Source: Xylona heveae TC161 (Eukaryota; Ascomycota; Xylonomycetes; Xylonales; Xylonaceae). From it: a stretch of DNA of 64,000 bases. The translations under genes were made by a program, and so were the position numbers. How positions within the stretch are numbered: position 1 is the stretch's first letter; each line of letters begins with the position of its first letter. A model generated the notes under the pieces. It saw only the letters and a list, made by a program, of their open reading frames with translations, was not told the DNA's origin and did not search any database. Where the stretch lies: NCBI RefSeq assembly GCF_001619985.1, contig NW_017264203.1:682001-746000 (forward strand). Reading direction: 5' to 3'. Below are positions 32,701 to 44,974 of this stretch, in pieces.

Positions 32701-35700
32701 TTAGGCTTTTGTTTCTCGCCTCCAATGTACCCACCACCGCCAACCCATTATAATGTTGCTGACCATCTCAGCTAGAAAGGCGGCGACAACGACCAAATTA
32801 ATCTTCTGCAGCCACCCTTCATTATGTTCAGATTTGTTGCACATCTCATGATCAACAGAAGCATAAATGCGGTGATATGGCATCATGCGCCAGGTACCGC
32901 AGTTGTGGGTCAACCTATTATGCCAAGCAAGGAGAACATGTAATTGCATGGCTCGAGCGCTACACCAGCACGAACAAAGATGTCATCTCCGAACATTTTA
33001 CGTGCAGTCGACCATAGAAAGCAGTTTGATAATTTTTTTTTGTTAGCACAAGAGGGAACGGTACTCAAGGTCACGCAAATCAGCTTTGCATAATGGATGC
33101 ATCGGGATTTTGTCGTCTCATAAGCAGCCCGACCCAACGACCGCCACCGCTTGTTCATGTGGACAGGATGGCGCAAATGGAATGGCGCCAGTAGACACGA
33201 AAGCCAAACATGGTATTAAAAAACGTAAATGTAAAAAGAAGCGGGGTTTCATAGGATCAAATTAATATTGAAGGGTGGACGGTAAACTGTTGTTAGAGCC
33301 ATAAGTTGATTACAATAATATCGCGACAATATAACAGGGCAGCCCTCGGAAATATACACCGAAAGGCCTTATGAGTGGCTGGAAATTGGCTTGAGCCTAC
33401 CAAGACGGTATCGCCTACCCGCCCGTCGCCAGTCGACGCGTGGCCCAACACCGTTGCTTGATGTCTTAGAACAATGTCGTCGGGTTGGGTGCCAGGTGCC
33501 CAAAATCTCAATTTAAGGCCGGCCAGCTCCCAGCGGAGGGGACAAGCTCAAATTCAGGTCTCCCGAGAGGAGAAGAGAAGAGAGTCGGGCCCAGGAGGGG
33601 TTGAATGGCGCGCACTTGGCGTAGTGCTACGAGTAGACGATTAAGCCCAGGCCGTGGTACAACTGCTCGTCATTGGTGCGGAGAAGCGATTGGCGTTGTC
33701 GATCATGAGTTTGTCGATACTTTCAGCAACTCAAACACGGAGCATGTGTATCCTTGTAGCCCGAGGCCTTCCTTCAAAATTCGGTCAAAAATGGAAGTTG
33801 ATGGCATATTGAGCTGTAAGCGGACCGCCATAGCAGGAAATTTGCCCATGGCCGTGGCCATATGCTCAAGCAACGAACTTGGCCTTAAGCAAAAATATGC
33901 TTCCTTAGACGCCTATATATTCAGGAAGTGACCTCGTAGAAAAGGTCGCTCACACCTTGCTTCTTGAGTCGCATGTACAAAGCACGGAACAGTATTTGAT
34001 TTGTAGACGCCAATGAGGTTGTTCGCAGTTTTACCAATGGAGCACGTTTCGAGGGAGAGTGAGCCCAGCGATGTAACTGATCATACATTGCAGGGATGAT
34101 GTCTTCAGGACATCACAGTCAAAGGCTATAAAAGCAGGAAGCCGTCTTATCAGATAGTTGAGGGCGGCCAGCTGCGTCTAGCCCAGCACATTGTGCATTT
34201 GGGTTGGCGGAAAGGTGCGACCACACATTTTTTCTGGCCTGCATATCACGGGATTGCCGATGGTGACTCGAGGGGCCTTCTGACGGCCTTTGCACAAGCC
34301 GGAGGATATAATGCCCGTTGGTTCGGATGATCAAGTAGAATAAAGTAATCGGAAGCGAGAAGTGAACATCATCAATGTGCCTTCGGGGATCCACAGCGCC
34401 GTGTAGGCAATGAAAAAATAGGCACAGGAAGTTAATCGACATCCTGCAGCGCTGGCTCAGTGGATTGGCGCGCGACAACAGCTATATTGAGTAGTCGTGC
34501 AAAAAGACAGAAAATCTGGAATGTGACTCTGACCACAGTCTCCGATGATACCTACTGCTGTAAAGAGGGGCGTGCTGGGATTGTATCGAAAATATCATAT
34601 TCCACATATCACATCTAACATTTTGCCTTACCGGCCCCGCAATGTTAAAAAAGGAAGATCGATCGTTCCTTGTTACCAGGTATACGTCGAATGGGTCCCC
34701 TAATCTGCTTGTAGGGGCTGATTCGACAGAGAAACAATGATCTCAATCTTGCATGGATCGACGCTGCGTCTTTCCCATGCAAGTAATTGTCTTCGTTTTT
34801 CTCGTGACCGATCTCGAGCGTTTTTTGTTTTCGACCCGTTTTCCTCGCAACCAGGAAACGCCGCTCCGCCGGCCCCATCTGTCTGCATAGAGCAATAGAT
34901 CACATATCACGTAATGTCATTTTTGATGCAGAAATGCGTCGATCCTCTGCTGTACACGAAATCCATCCATTCTTGGCGGTCATGAATTGGGATATGAAAT
35001 GAAATGGAGAATCACAGCAATGTCTCAATGCTATGCAACGGAGTAAAAACCCAGGAACAGCATCAGCGAGGAGTAGAGTTCCGTCACCGCCTTTGGGGGC
35101 GTCAGCCTCATCGGCACAAAGGGTAGGACAAACGAGCCGTTGTCTCAGCCTTTTTTGCTGTTTTTGCCTTGAACTTGTCCGCCGCTGGCGCAGTCGGAGG
35201 ATTAAAGCGAGTTTTGTGTTCCCCTTGGCTGCCACAACGGATATTGTGACTCGCTCAAACTAGAAGATGGTGTTATAGCCGGGTTTTGATCCCCTAGATT
35301 CCTCTCGCTTCGGGAAGGTAGCCAAATAGGCGCAACCAGGGAAAATATCCTGCCCTGGACGATCTGCAGTCAGCATCCCATGTTTTGTTCATACTACCCG
35401 TAAACACGCAAAACGGGAATATTTGTGGTTCAAGACTATACTTTTGAGATTGATAATGCCGGGAAGGCTTTCCTAGTACTGTAGAATTCCCAATTGTTAG
35501 CGGCCTGGTGAACTGCACCAAAAAGGGCCTCACAACCGGGATATGACCCCTGCAGTATCCAGTGAATTCACCATGGGGTTGCCCCAGTAGTAATTTTGCT
35601 CCGAAGCCCGAGCATCTCCGGTCTTTCCAAGGATCGATAATGGCTGGTTTTGTTAAAGGATCCAGAAGTAGGTAACTAGGTATAATGTTCTAGTTTTCCG

Positions 35701-37037
35701 GGACTCCAGCATCTAGATAGCGGCAGCGAAACTAGCCACAACAATTTTCCCGTGGGCTCATGCTCAAGGTCAATACAACGCTCATTGATCACTCTCACAT
35801 TAATAAATATTTGCCGCCAGATTGAACGACGCATGCCGTGGAGTGAAGTTAGCTTTTCCGACAATGGAGATAATACCGATCAGTGCTTCAGTTGGCAAAT
35901 TTATAAGTGACCGTTCACGCCGAACTTCCTTGATTAAATCGGCGCGGTCGTAAGAGGCGAGAAAAGCCCAACCTGGTGATGATTGAGAGCAACCAGTCCG
36001 CAGACCAATTCATCAAACTGGCAGGTTATCATACACCTAATTTCGGACGTCAAGTCAAAATTTGGATCTTTCTACTGCATCATTTGCATGTAATAGTGGC
36101 AACTAATAATGACGAAAGCGTAATTGAAGCTGCACAAAGGGAAGCTAACAAGCCTACCAAGGGATTTGTCAATCTGACTCATCACATTGATTGAGCGCGG
36201 GAAAGAATGCGCAAATCTGATCCATTTGACCGGGAACGATGGAGTTCTATTACCTTTCAGCGGGAGAAGAAGGAATCATAAACTTTCACCATCTACCTAG
36301 GTAGTGTGGTAGCGGCATGCGCTGCGGTAATGCGGTCCGATCCAAGCCGACATGCGCTTCGTCATGAACTTTGAGTTGCTACTTTTGAGGATAGTAGCAA
36401 GCCAACAATGCTGGCGTTCAGCCGAATGTGATTATTCCCGTCTGTTGGGAAAATGGCTGATAGCACAAGAACACTAGTTTAGACAAAGCCACTGAGATCG
36501 TTTTTGGTGGCATATGAGCTGGCGCGTGTCCCCTAGAAAGGGAGGGAAATGCATCAGACGAAATCTCAGACGTGTCAAAATGTCAATCATACTCATGATT
36601 TAGACCCATAGTATCCACGCTAGCAAAGAAGATCGATCTATCAAATCGTCGGGTCTCGATCGATATTTATCCTTTCCTTTAGTTGGCGAGCAGTCCCAAT
36701 CCCTTGGGCACTCCTTCCACAGGTTCGGGTCGGATACAAGCCCCAGAGACTCAATTGTTTGGCACTGTTGAGCAGTGATTTCAGGCTCAAGTCTGGGTTG
36801 TCAACCTCTTGATCCGTGTTCTTTGGGTCAAAGCGCACTCATTTGGCCCTTGGTGCTATCAAACTCTCTGCAAAGTATTCAGGCGAAGTTATGGCAATTC
36901 ACGCTTTTATGACGAGCTTCTGAGCCCTTGATTCAGCTAGGTAGAGAGCGGCTTCTGTCCCGACAAATCTATCGCTGCGATTCACGAACTATAATGAAGC
37001 TCTCCTAAAAAGAGTTTATGCCATTAGAGTGCGACGG

Positions 37038-37060
37038 AAAAAAAAAAAAAAAAAAAAAAA
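37038..37060. repeat. Poly-A tract, 23 bases
   Basis: Uninterrupted A run followed by GAAAGAAATG. It could be the tail of a retroposed sequence, but no matching body or target-site duplication is evident. Confidence 0.8.
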
Positions 37061-37788
37061 GAAAGAAATGTACAAACCAGTATACATAGGACTTTGGAAC
37101 ACAATTGATCAAGCATAGTGTACCTGCTGATGCCGGACGTTTTATCCAACCCTTCTCAACTACCCGTTTTATTGGTCCCCTATTCTAGGTGCTTATTTGC
37201 ACAGGGGTTGAGAGTTAAAGCTAAGATGCATTAAACAGAGCATGTCCGAAATGCTGTACGCAGAGCTGGTCTGCAAAAACAGTACTTGACCAATAATGCC
37301 GAGATGCAGGAAGCCGAAAGACGACTCCTGTATAAGGTCGAGACGAGAAATTAGGGCTGAAGGAAGATCCAGAAGCCAAAAACCGCAGAGCTTAAACCAA
37401 AACACGATATCGCCGGTATACACAGCTGAATACGCCCAAAGATGATTTGATTGAAATACATAGAGTATTCTTGGTGTGGGGAAGGGGGGAGGGATCGAAA
37501 GGAAACACATCATATGCTAAGTGTATAAAAGGTAACAAAATGCGGCACACTGCAGAAAACTATCGAATAGTGAATTGATCAAATTAATTCATCACATGTT
37601 TTGCTGCGCTCATGCAAACCAAGATAACTCCGAGGTGACGCCCCAATTCCCATTGGAAATTGCCTTCGTGCGTCACGTAGGGGCTCTTTAACTCTTGCCA
37701 CGAAACTCTTTTAAGATGTTAGATTCAGCTTCCTTCATCTTTTTCTTCTGCATACACCCCTTGAAAGCTACGCTCCAGTCTGTGAACA

Positions 37789-39902
37789 ATGACGGACGCC
37801 ATGGAGGAAGGACATCTGCGAAAGGAAAGGCAGTCGTAAGTTTGATATGCCCTTGTAGACAGGTTCCGCAGATACGGTTGGGTTAATGAAGGATGAGCAG
37901 GCGCAAAACACCGCCAAACTCAGCTGATAGAAAAGAAATGCCCGATAAATTGATTGACATCAGTGAGCTCGAGACGTTTCTGTACGGGCCAGTATCTTCG
38001 AGTGCTATCCAGTCAACCGCGGGCTCTTCAGAGAGCAGTGTCGATCAGTCGGAGCGGGACATAGCTGGAAAGGTTGATGATGCGGAAAAAATGATAGAGG
38101 AGCTGACTTCCGACGAAGTCATGACAGCTGCGAAGCAAAATATCAACAAAAGAACGAAGCGTAAGCCAAATCTCGAGAGGAGCGTCCTGAATAGCATGTA
38201 CTGACGAAACTAGGGCATACAGTCCCCGAAACAACCGCTTTAAGAACTATCAGCGATTCGAGGAGCAGGGGAATGGGGGATAGGAAAAAGGGTCGCCCGA
38301 CTGATCTGGATGGATCCCAGAATTTCAACAATATCAAGCCGTGGCTGTGGAAAACGAATGGTTTCAAGATGGACGAGAAGATCGAATCAGAGGAAGAACA
38401 AGACTCCATCAAAAGTACAATGAAACGACTGTCGATCAGGCTTAGTCATGCCAAGATCAAGCTTGAAAATTTGGAGGGAGAAATTCAGACGGTATCTGCC
38501 CAACTTGAGAATCTCCAGAGTGTTCTGATTGTACGCGAGAGCAAAAGTGATTGGCCGGGATTGAAGGACTTGAAGAATGTCGAAAATTGGCGACGCAGAG
38601 AGCCTCTGGCTGAGATCCATTCCCCAGAGCTGGGAAAAGGTGAGTGGGATAGCCAAGCTGGTCTAAGCACGGGAAAATGTCCACTAATGCATAAAGAAAG
38701 GAACAAGTGATACCTTAACTGATGAAACTGGCGAGCAAGGGAGCGTTGACGGAACTCAAACGTCCTTTGGAAAGAATAAAGCAATAAGCCAGAAGGATTT
38801 CTCGTTCAATAACGCAGATGATGACAATGATGAAATGGTTCAGAATTCCACAGCAGAAATCAATTCGGAAATTGGTCATCAGCTTCGCAGTGCTAATCTG
38901 CAGGGTGGAAGAGTCTCAAAAAATTCATCCCAGGACTACTTGCTGCCATCGGCGGTTCGAAAATATCCATTTCCTATACAGAAGACTGAGCCGCAGATGC
39001 TCAGTCAAATGACCGCGATGCGAGTCGACAAAGATCTGAACACTTTGGATCGGCTCTCGCAACGCTCTTCCATTGCATCAGCAGACACTGAGAAGATCAC
39101 TTATGATCAAATGAGTCTGCTTTCAGATACCGGTATCGAAGTTGCTCGCATCGATGACATGATGCGGGTTTGGAGTGGAAACGCGTCCACTATCCTCGCA
39201 GCTGAGCGGCGAAGAGCGGCCGGCACTATTCATACAAGCCCTGCTGCCTCGGAGAATCTGCAAAGGCCCGTGCTGAAGAATATCGCCGTGCACGGTTCTC
39301 AAGAGCCAGTTCCAGTAACATTTCAGAACACCGATACGGTGCCGGAGCATCAAAACTGCTCTCTATGGTTGACTGGCATTCCAGCTTCTGCAAATATTCG
39401 GGACCTTTTGTCAGAAGTCCAGGGCGGAAAAGTTGTAGAGTCAAAGCTTTATTCAGCAAAGGGGAGCTTTCAGGGCACCAGAGCCGCAAAAATTACGTTT
39501 TCGACTCCGGCTGGCGCAAGTAGGATGCTCTCATTTGCAATTCGAAATGGATTCCAAGTCCTCGGCCAGCGAGTGATTGTGACACGAAATCGCAACAGAC
39601 GAGCGCCGAACGAGTTGGCCGTCGTGCACGGTCATTCTAGGGTCCTGCTCGTGCGGGGAAGCCCATCCCAAACTCACCCGAACTGCATCTTGAAACTTTT
39701 TGCTGGCAATTTGAGATTCCAAATTGATCAAATGTTGCATTCATTTCGACGCGTGCCGGAGGAGGCTGAGCTTGAAATCCGCTTCGCGTATCTGCAACAA
39801 GCCACCGCTGCCAAATCACTTCTTGAAAGTAACCCGGACCTGGGAGTCACCTGTTGCTTTGGTTTTGATCCATGCTGCAAGCCATGGCAGTTGGGGGGAT
39901 AA
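37789..39902 (+). CDS. RRM-like protein with long disordered N-terminus, 4 exons, 644 aa
   Basis: Exons 37789-37835, 37901-38160, 38214-38639 and 38701-39902; total 1935 nt. The start at 37789 uses a 65-nt first intron that joins in frame; a simpler start is ATG 37893, giving 631 residues. Residues 1-450 are acidic/Ser-rich and mostly disordered, with a coiled coil near 210-250 (LSHAKIKLENLEGEIQTVSA). At about 462-545 there is one RNA-recognition-motif-like domain, with an RNP2-like strand CSLWLTGIPA and an RNP1-like strand TRAAKITFST, ending GQRVIVTRNRNRR. A second alpha/beta block (SRVLLVRGS... to ATAAKSLLESNP) could be a degenerate RRM. Aromatic RNP residues are few, so RNA binding may be weak or lost. 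The partner RNA is unknown. Confidence 0.72.
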
Positions 39903-40800
39903 TGAACCTCTTTAGCGGATCGATTAGGTCTAATGAATCAAATATTAGGTGAGGAGCAGGGGCAGATCATCCATCTGTGTGAAGTTCACCTGATCGCTTT
40001 TTTGTTTCTTTCGTTCTTTCGTTCTTTCGCTGTCATTTCTTTTCCTTGCTTTCTTTCGTTTTCTCATATGCTTCATAATGATTCAACGCTTACTTTCCGC
40101 CCATCGAGGTTCTAATTACATCCTAAACCACTTTGGAAGTGGTAAATGCGGGGGGTTTAGATCTTCCCAGAGATGAATAGGAGGGCTAAGCAGAGTTGGA
40201 GATAGATCCGAGGTGGCAACGGTGGGTTGTTTCACGCAACCAGATCACCATTAGCGAGACGCGATCAGAATTAATCATCATCATCTTTAGCTGGATTCCC
40301 GTGGACCTGGATGCTCCAAAATGTGAACTTTTACGTCTCTGTTGTCGAATCTGTTACTCCTTTGGCCAATAATCCGGTTCAGATGAGCCACATTAACCCC
40401 GAGCATCTAACTATTCGAGGTTGTTTCCCATGTGGATTTTGCACATCTACGTCTCCCCTATGATGACTATAGCACACCCATACAAGGGCATTTGAACCCA
40501 TCGACACGCGCCCCCCGGAACTTTGCAAAGGCTAGGAGACATTCTAGCAAGGGTAGACTCAAGCCCTTGTTATCTCCGTATCTTTCTTTCGCCGTTCATG
40601 AAAATCCTTATCGAATCCATTGAATAAGACACGCAACCTCCTCATTTTCGTTCTCCCATCTCAAGACTTTTTGGATCCTGGTTGTGTAAGCTCTCCATTC
40701 ATATGATATATTTTTCTCTCTGCCAGATATCATCGCGTTTGACACAAATTATCATCTCCTAACCCGTACATCGCGTTCTCAATCCATCTAACTCTTGCCA
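39903..40800. other. Intergenic region
   Basis: About 900 bases between plus-strand genes. A TTTCTTTCGTTC repeat stretch at about 40000-40060 probably belongs to the upstream 3' UTR; the part before 40801 is C/T-rich, as expected for the P450 promoter and leader. No gene is seen. Confidence 0.5.
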
Positions 40801-42909
40801 ATGCTTTCATTAATTGCAATCATTGCAACATTTTCCATCTTCTGTATTCATTACGCACTTGCATTTTCCCGAAACCTACGCGCGGCCAAAGCATCAGGCT
40901 TGCACTATGAGTATGTGCCAGTCCATTGCTTCGGGCAATGGTGGCTCATAACCCACCGAATATGGCTTCCATTGTTTTTTCGCCTCCCTTCATCTTGGAC
41001 ATGTCCATGGCTTGAGTGGGTATACTCACAGTAATGTGCTTCCGAATCACCGCCACTAATGGACTAGTATTGTGCAACCGGATTGGATCTATACGGACAA
41101 TTATAGGCCATTTGCTCGCAGAGGAACCGACATTTTCATCGCCGTCTCGCCTTTCAGCAACGTTGTCTGGGTAGCTGATCCGGAAGCGATTTCGCAAATA
41201 ACTTCGCGTCGGACTGATTTCCCTAAACCAGTTCATCTTTATGACGCGCTCAATATATATGGACCAAATGTGGTCAGTACAGAAGGACCAACGTGGAGAA
41301 GACATCGAAAGGCTACCTCACCGCCATTTACGGAAAGTAATAACCATGTAGTCTGGGCTGAAAGCATACACCAGGCCCAGGCTGCTTTGAGCCATTGGGC
41401 TGATAAGACTGTGCTCACCGTCGCAGAAGACACCTTGAGGCTTAGCCTCCATGTCATCAGCCGAGCAGGATTCGGCGTCGGCCTTCGGTGGTCAGATAAA
41501 ACAACCCCGACAAACCCACTAGAATCCGAAATGGATAGCAGTAGTATACCAGAAGGCCATCGGCTGAGTTTTAAAGCTGCTATTTTTACTTTGCTGGACC
41601 ATATTATAGCTGTCCTGGTGGTGCCGAAATGGTTACTTGGTTCGTTCATCAAGACCGTCTTGGTTGACGAGTTATTCCTGATATGTAAATGCAGCACATT
41701 CACCCTTCAAGGCGCATCGAGAAGCATTCGAGTCCTTTGTCGAATGGCGCTCATACATGGATGAACTCTATCAATCGCGGAAAAGATTACACCAGGCAGG
41801 CAATGGTGGCAGTAACTTGGATATGATGAGTAAATACTGCGAGAATATTTGTAGATTTGAAGCGTGGAGAGTGTTGAGCTGACTGATTTAAAGGCGCTTT
41901 ATACCGTGCCGCTCATGGGCATACAGAAACGGTAAATGCAAACAATGAAAAGATGGATCGACACACGCTCGAAGCCCCGCTCATAGATGAAAATGAGGTC
42001 ATGGGAAACGCTTTTGTCATCTTCCTAGCCGGCCATGAAACGGCCGCCAATAGCATCCACTTCTCCCTTCTCTTTCTTGCGTTGAACCCGGCTTCCCAGC
42101 GGCTTTTGCAGAAAGACCTTGATCACATTTTTGCTGATCGGCCAGTGAGCGAGTGGACATACGAGCAGGACTTGCCTAAACTTTTCAATGGAATATGTGG
42201 TGCTGTTTTGAACGAAGAGTTGCGGCTCGTCCCACCGGTGATCTCAATTCCGAAGTGCACGGCTCCTGGTCGACCCCAACCCCTTATGGTCAACGGTCGA
42301 AAGGTGTTAGTGCCTGGAGGAACTGACATCATGCTAGGCGCCGCAGCGGTACATAGGAGCCCGAAATATTGGCCTGCAGGGAAGAGCTCAGCCGTTGAAA
42401 CAGATCACGCCAGTGATCTCGACGAATTTAATCCGGAAAGATGGGTTCTTGGAGCCTCAGGGGATACCTCATCATCCATTGGTCATCCTTCCAATACGAG
42501 GGTTTCTGAGGACACCTGGCTGGAAAGTTCAGCCAGAGAAGATACGTCGGCTCAATTGTTTCGTCCTCTCCGTGGGTCCTATATTCCATTTAGTGACGGC
42601 CCTCGCGCATGCCTTGGGCGCCGTTTTGGCCAGATAGAAGTTTTGGCAGTGCTGGCTGTCTTTCTGAAATCTCACTCAGTCGAGCTTGCTGTCGACGATT
42701 TTGCTACTGATGCAGAGATAGACTCAATGCCTCGAGGGGGAGACGAGAGACGTAAAGTTTGGTCAAAGGCGGACGATCGTGCCCGGAAACTTTTACGATA
42801 TGGAATGGGAGCGATTATTACCTTGCAAATGCGGAAGGGCAACGTCCCAATTAGATTCGTCAAGAGGGGAGAAGAGAGGTTTACATTGGATCGCATGTCG
42901 TCAACCTGA
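40801..42909 (+). CDS. Cytochrome P450 monooxygenase, 4 exons, 650 aa
   Basis: Exons 40801-41030, 41068-41639, 41695-41829 and 41894-42909; total 1953 nt. Exon 1 codes an N-terminal membrane anchor (MLSLIAIIATFSIFCIHYAL). Core motifs are the WRRHRK C-helix, the I-helix AGHETA (about residues 357-362), the K-helix EELR (ExxR), the FNPERW (PERF-type) segment and the haem loop FSDGPRACLGRRF with the axial Cys near residue 552. All essential residues are present. At 650 residues it is about 100 longer than most microsomal P450s. Extra length is visible between the PERF segment and the haem loop (a Ser/Thr-rich insert) and in the C-terminus. It is an ER-bound oxygenase of unknown substrate; the next gene on the same strand, 650 bases on, is an esterase-type hydrolase. 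Confidence 0.9.
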
Positions 42910-43561
42910 TCTATTACATATGATCCATCGATAATGCTCAGTCCGCCGCTTTTTTTTTTTTTTTTTTCTTTTTCTTTTTTTTTTTTGTCTCAAAAGCCAC
43001 ATGTTATCCTTTCTATACTATTAGCAAGCACGATAGTGGTGGTAGACATTGATACGCCAGGCCGTTTCCAATTTACGCCAATGCATGTATTGTAGTTGGT
43101 CTACTCCGATACTCCGATAGTCGTCGGTTGCCTCCTTTTCCCGAATCAGCTGAGCTCAGCAGAGCGATGGCTCGATAACCAGACACACGAGCGGCAGGGC
43201 CCGAGGAATTTCAAGGCCCGAGCCATGGTGTCCTTGCAATGCTCCAGGATTTTGCGGAGGGAACGTGGCGAGGAAGAAAAGACAAGGTCTCGAACATGGA
43301 ACATGGGCGAACTTTATCAGACCATGCATGACTAAGCATTCAAGAGCAGCTTCCCTAATTGGACATCATCCAAGGGAGACAGCTGTTGAATAAGGCCCCA
43401 GCATCAACTGTTGCACGTCTTACGACCATTTGCTCCCTGCCCAGATTTTTAGGTGTTAACGATCACAGCATGCAACTAATAATAATAGGCCAGCCATCGC
43501 TCTTTTCCCTAGATAGCAATAATCTTCTCGAAATGCTCTCTTTCCACCAGACATCCTCACC
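42910..43561. other. Intergenic region
   Basis: A long T-rich tract at 42951-42985 follows the P450 stop and probably lies in its 3' UTR. The rest should hold the hydrolase promoter. No gene is visible. Confidence 0.5.
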
Positions 43562-44974
43562 ATGGAGAACTTGCAAAGCCAGTTGCTCAACCTCCAGGCC
43601 AGACGCACATTATGGATTTGGCTTTCCGTCTTTTGGACGTTTATACAGTTGCCTTTCTGGCTGATCCAGAACTTGGCACCTTCGTTGCGGCCGCATCCAG
43701 CATGGACATTCGAACAAGCAATCAAAATACGCCTTGCCAAAGCCTATCTGTGGCATATTTGCACGATGAAATCGACTACAAGACTATCTTTGGATCCTGG
43801 GCCTGAAGGCGGTCGATTCGTCGTTATCCAGCCAGCGGCACAAGACCGCTATCAAGGTGTTTGCCGTGGGTACGAGGATGACACTGATCCCGTGAAGATT
43901 GTCCCAACGCCGGTGGGGGCAACATGGTATCCAAGCCGCTACCGCCCGGGGGACGAGGATTCACGCATCATCATTCTACATCTGCACGGCGGCGGTGCCT
44001 ATGCTTTCGGTGATGGGCGTCCGGGTGATGCGGGTTTTGCTGCTGACTTGCTTGTGCGCTATTGTCATGCCAAAGTTCTCTGTCCTTCTTATCGACTCGC
44101 AAGCAATCCAGATGGCCACTTTCCGGCCGCACTCCAGGATGCTCTTACATCATATCAGTATTTGCTGAGCCTGGGTATTTCTCCGGAGCGTATTGTATTG
44201 TCTGGCGATTCTGCTGGCGGAAATTTGGCCTTGGCCCTACTGCGCTACTTGGAAGACCATGCTTGGGAACCATTCTCAACCTCCTCCTGTTTCTCATCAC
44301 CACCACCATATTTTCGTTCCTCATCAACATCTTCGACCTTGTCGTCTCTCTCATCATCATCATCTTCTTCTTCTTCTTCTTCTTCTTCTTCTTCTTCTTC
44401 TTCTTCTTCTTCCTCTTCGTCTACTGCGAGCGGCTCCCGTCGTTCAATTTTCTCCAATGGCTCCAAGTCTTCGTCTACTACTGCCACTACAACACTATCC
44501 GCTGACCCTGCTGTCCTTTTCCCAACTCCTGCGGCGACCCTTCTCTGGAGTCCCATGGTTGATATCGCGAGTGCATGTGATCCATCTTCCATTGACAATA
44601 ATCCGCGATACAGTACGGACTATCTGGTGGGAGGATTTGGTGAATGGGGGGCTCGGAGTCTCCTCCCCAAGTTGCTCCCTGCCACACATCCTTATCTGTC
44701 ACCAGCCCGGCATCCGTTCTCAACCAAGTCGCCCATATGGTGCCAGGCCGGCGCAGGCGAAGACATGTATGAGACCATTCTTCACTTCGCCTATGGTATG
44801 GAGCGCATGCCTGGGAATGCCGTCGAAGTCTACGTTCAACCACATGCCCCACACGATATATTTTTAACTGGACCGCGCATTGGATGGGAAACTGAGGCAG
44901 AGGAGTGTGCGATTCGTGCCAATGACTTTCTTGTCGCCGTAAGACGTGGTGAGAGTTTTCCGAGGGATATATAA
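43562..44974 (+). CDS. Alpha/beta hydrolase, HSL-type esterase/lipase, 470 aa
   Basis: Single open frame. A hydrophobic N-terminal segment (about residues 15-38, LWIWLSVFWTFIQLPFWLI) suggests membrane anchoring. The HSL-family oxyanion motif HLHGGG is near residue 143 and the nucleophile motif GDSAGG near 216-221. A plausible C-terminal His sits in HAPHDIF near 437, and the acid residue is likely the Asp/Glu of AGAGEDMYE. Between the nucleophile and the acid lies a roughly 60-residue Ser/Thr insert with some 25 consecutive Ser, coded mainly by TCT/TTC-phase repeats. It is an esterase or lactonase-type enzyme of unknown substrate, next to a P450 on the same strand. The insert falls where the family usually has a loop or cap segment, so the fold may tolerate it. 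Confidence 0.87.
   Translation: MENLQSQLLNLQARRTLWIWLSVFWTFIQLPFWLIQNLAPSLRPHPAWTFEQAIKIRLAKAYLWHICTMKSTTRLSLDPGPEGGRFVVIQPAAQDRYQGVCRGYEDDTDPVKIVPTPVGATWYPSRYRPGDEDSRIIILHLHGGGAYAFGDGRPGDAGFAADLLVRYCHAKVLCPSYRLASNPDGHFPAALQDALTSYQYLLSLGISPERIVLSGDSAGGNLALALLRYLEDHAWEPFSTSSCFSSPPPYFRSSSTSSTLSSLSSSSSSSSSSSSSSSSSSSSSSSSTASGSRRSIFSNGSKSSSTTATTTLSADPAVLFPTPAATLLWSPMVDIASACDPSSIDNNPRYSTDYLVGGFGEWGARSLLPKLLPATHPYLSPARHPFSTKSPIWCQAGAGEDMYETILHFAYGMERMPGNAVEVYVQPHAPHDIFLTGPRIGWETEAEECAIRANDFLVAVRRGESFPRDI
44363..44411 (+). repeat. (TCT)n coding microsatellite, poly-Ser
   Basis: About sixteen TCT triplets code consecutive serines inside the hydrolase. Copy-number change would lengthen or shorten the loop without a frameshift. 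Confidence 0.95.

Larger units (their letters stand above)
29043..37788. other. 8.7 kb gene desert between divergent genes
   Basis: No protein, RNA gene or transposase is recognisable. The first 1.5 kb (29043-30700) is GC-richer with C/T and CTG/CAG tracts and probably carries the promoter and leader of the large regulator. From 31 kb onward sequence is mixed with many stops in all frames. It includes palindromes CTACCCGGGTAG (29321-29332) and CTACCTAGGTAG (36293-36304). A 217-codon minus frame at 31031-31684 and a 72-codon plus frame at 35976-36194 are open but unrecognised. It may hold non-coding RNA, spliced small genes, or eroded elements. Confidence 0.5.

Noticed and set aside
36293-36304. 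12-base palindrome as a transposon end
   Set aside because: No partner inverted repeat or transposase nearby; treated as one of the dispersed palindromes.
37038-37060. Poly-A tract as the tail of a retroposon
   Set aside because: No coding remnant or flanking target-site duplication could be seen upstream or downstream.
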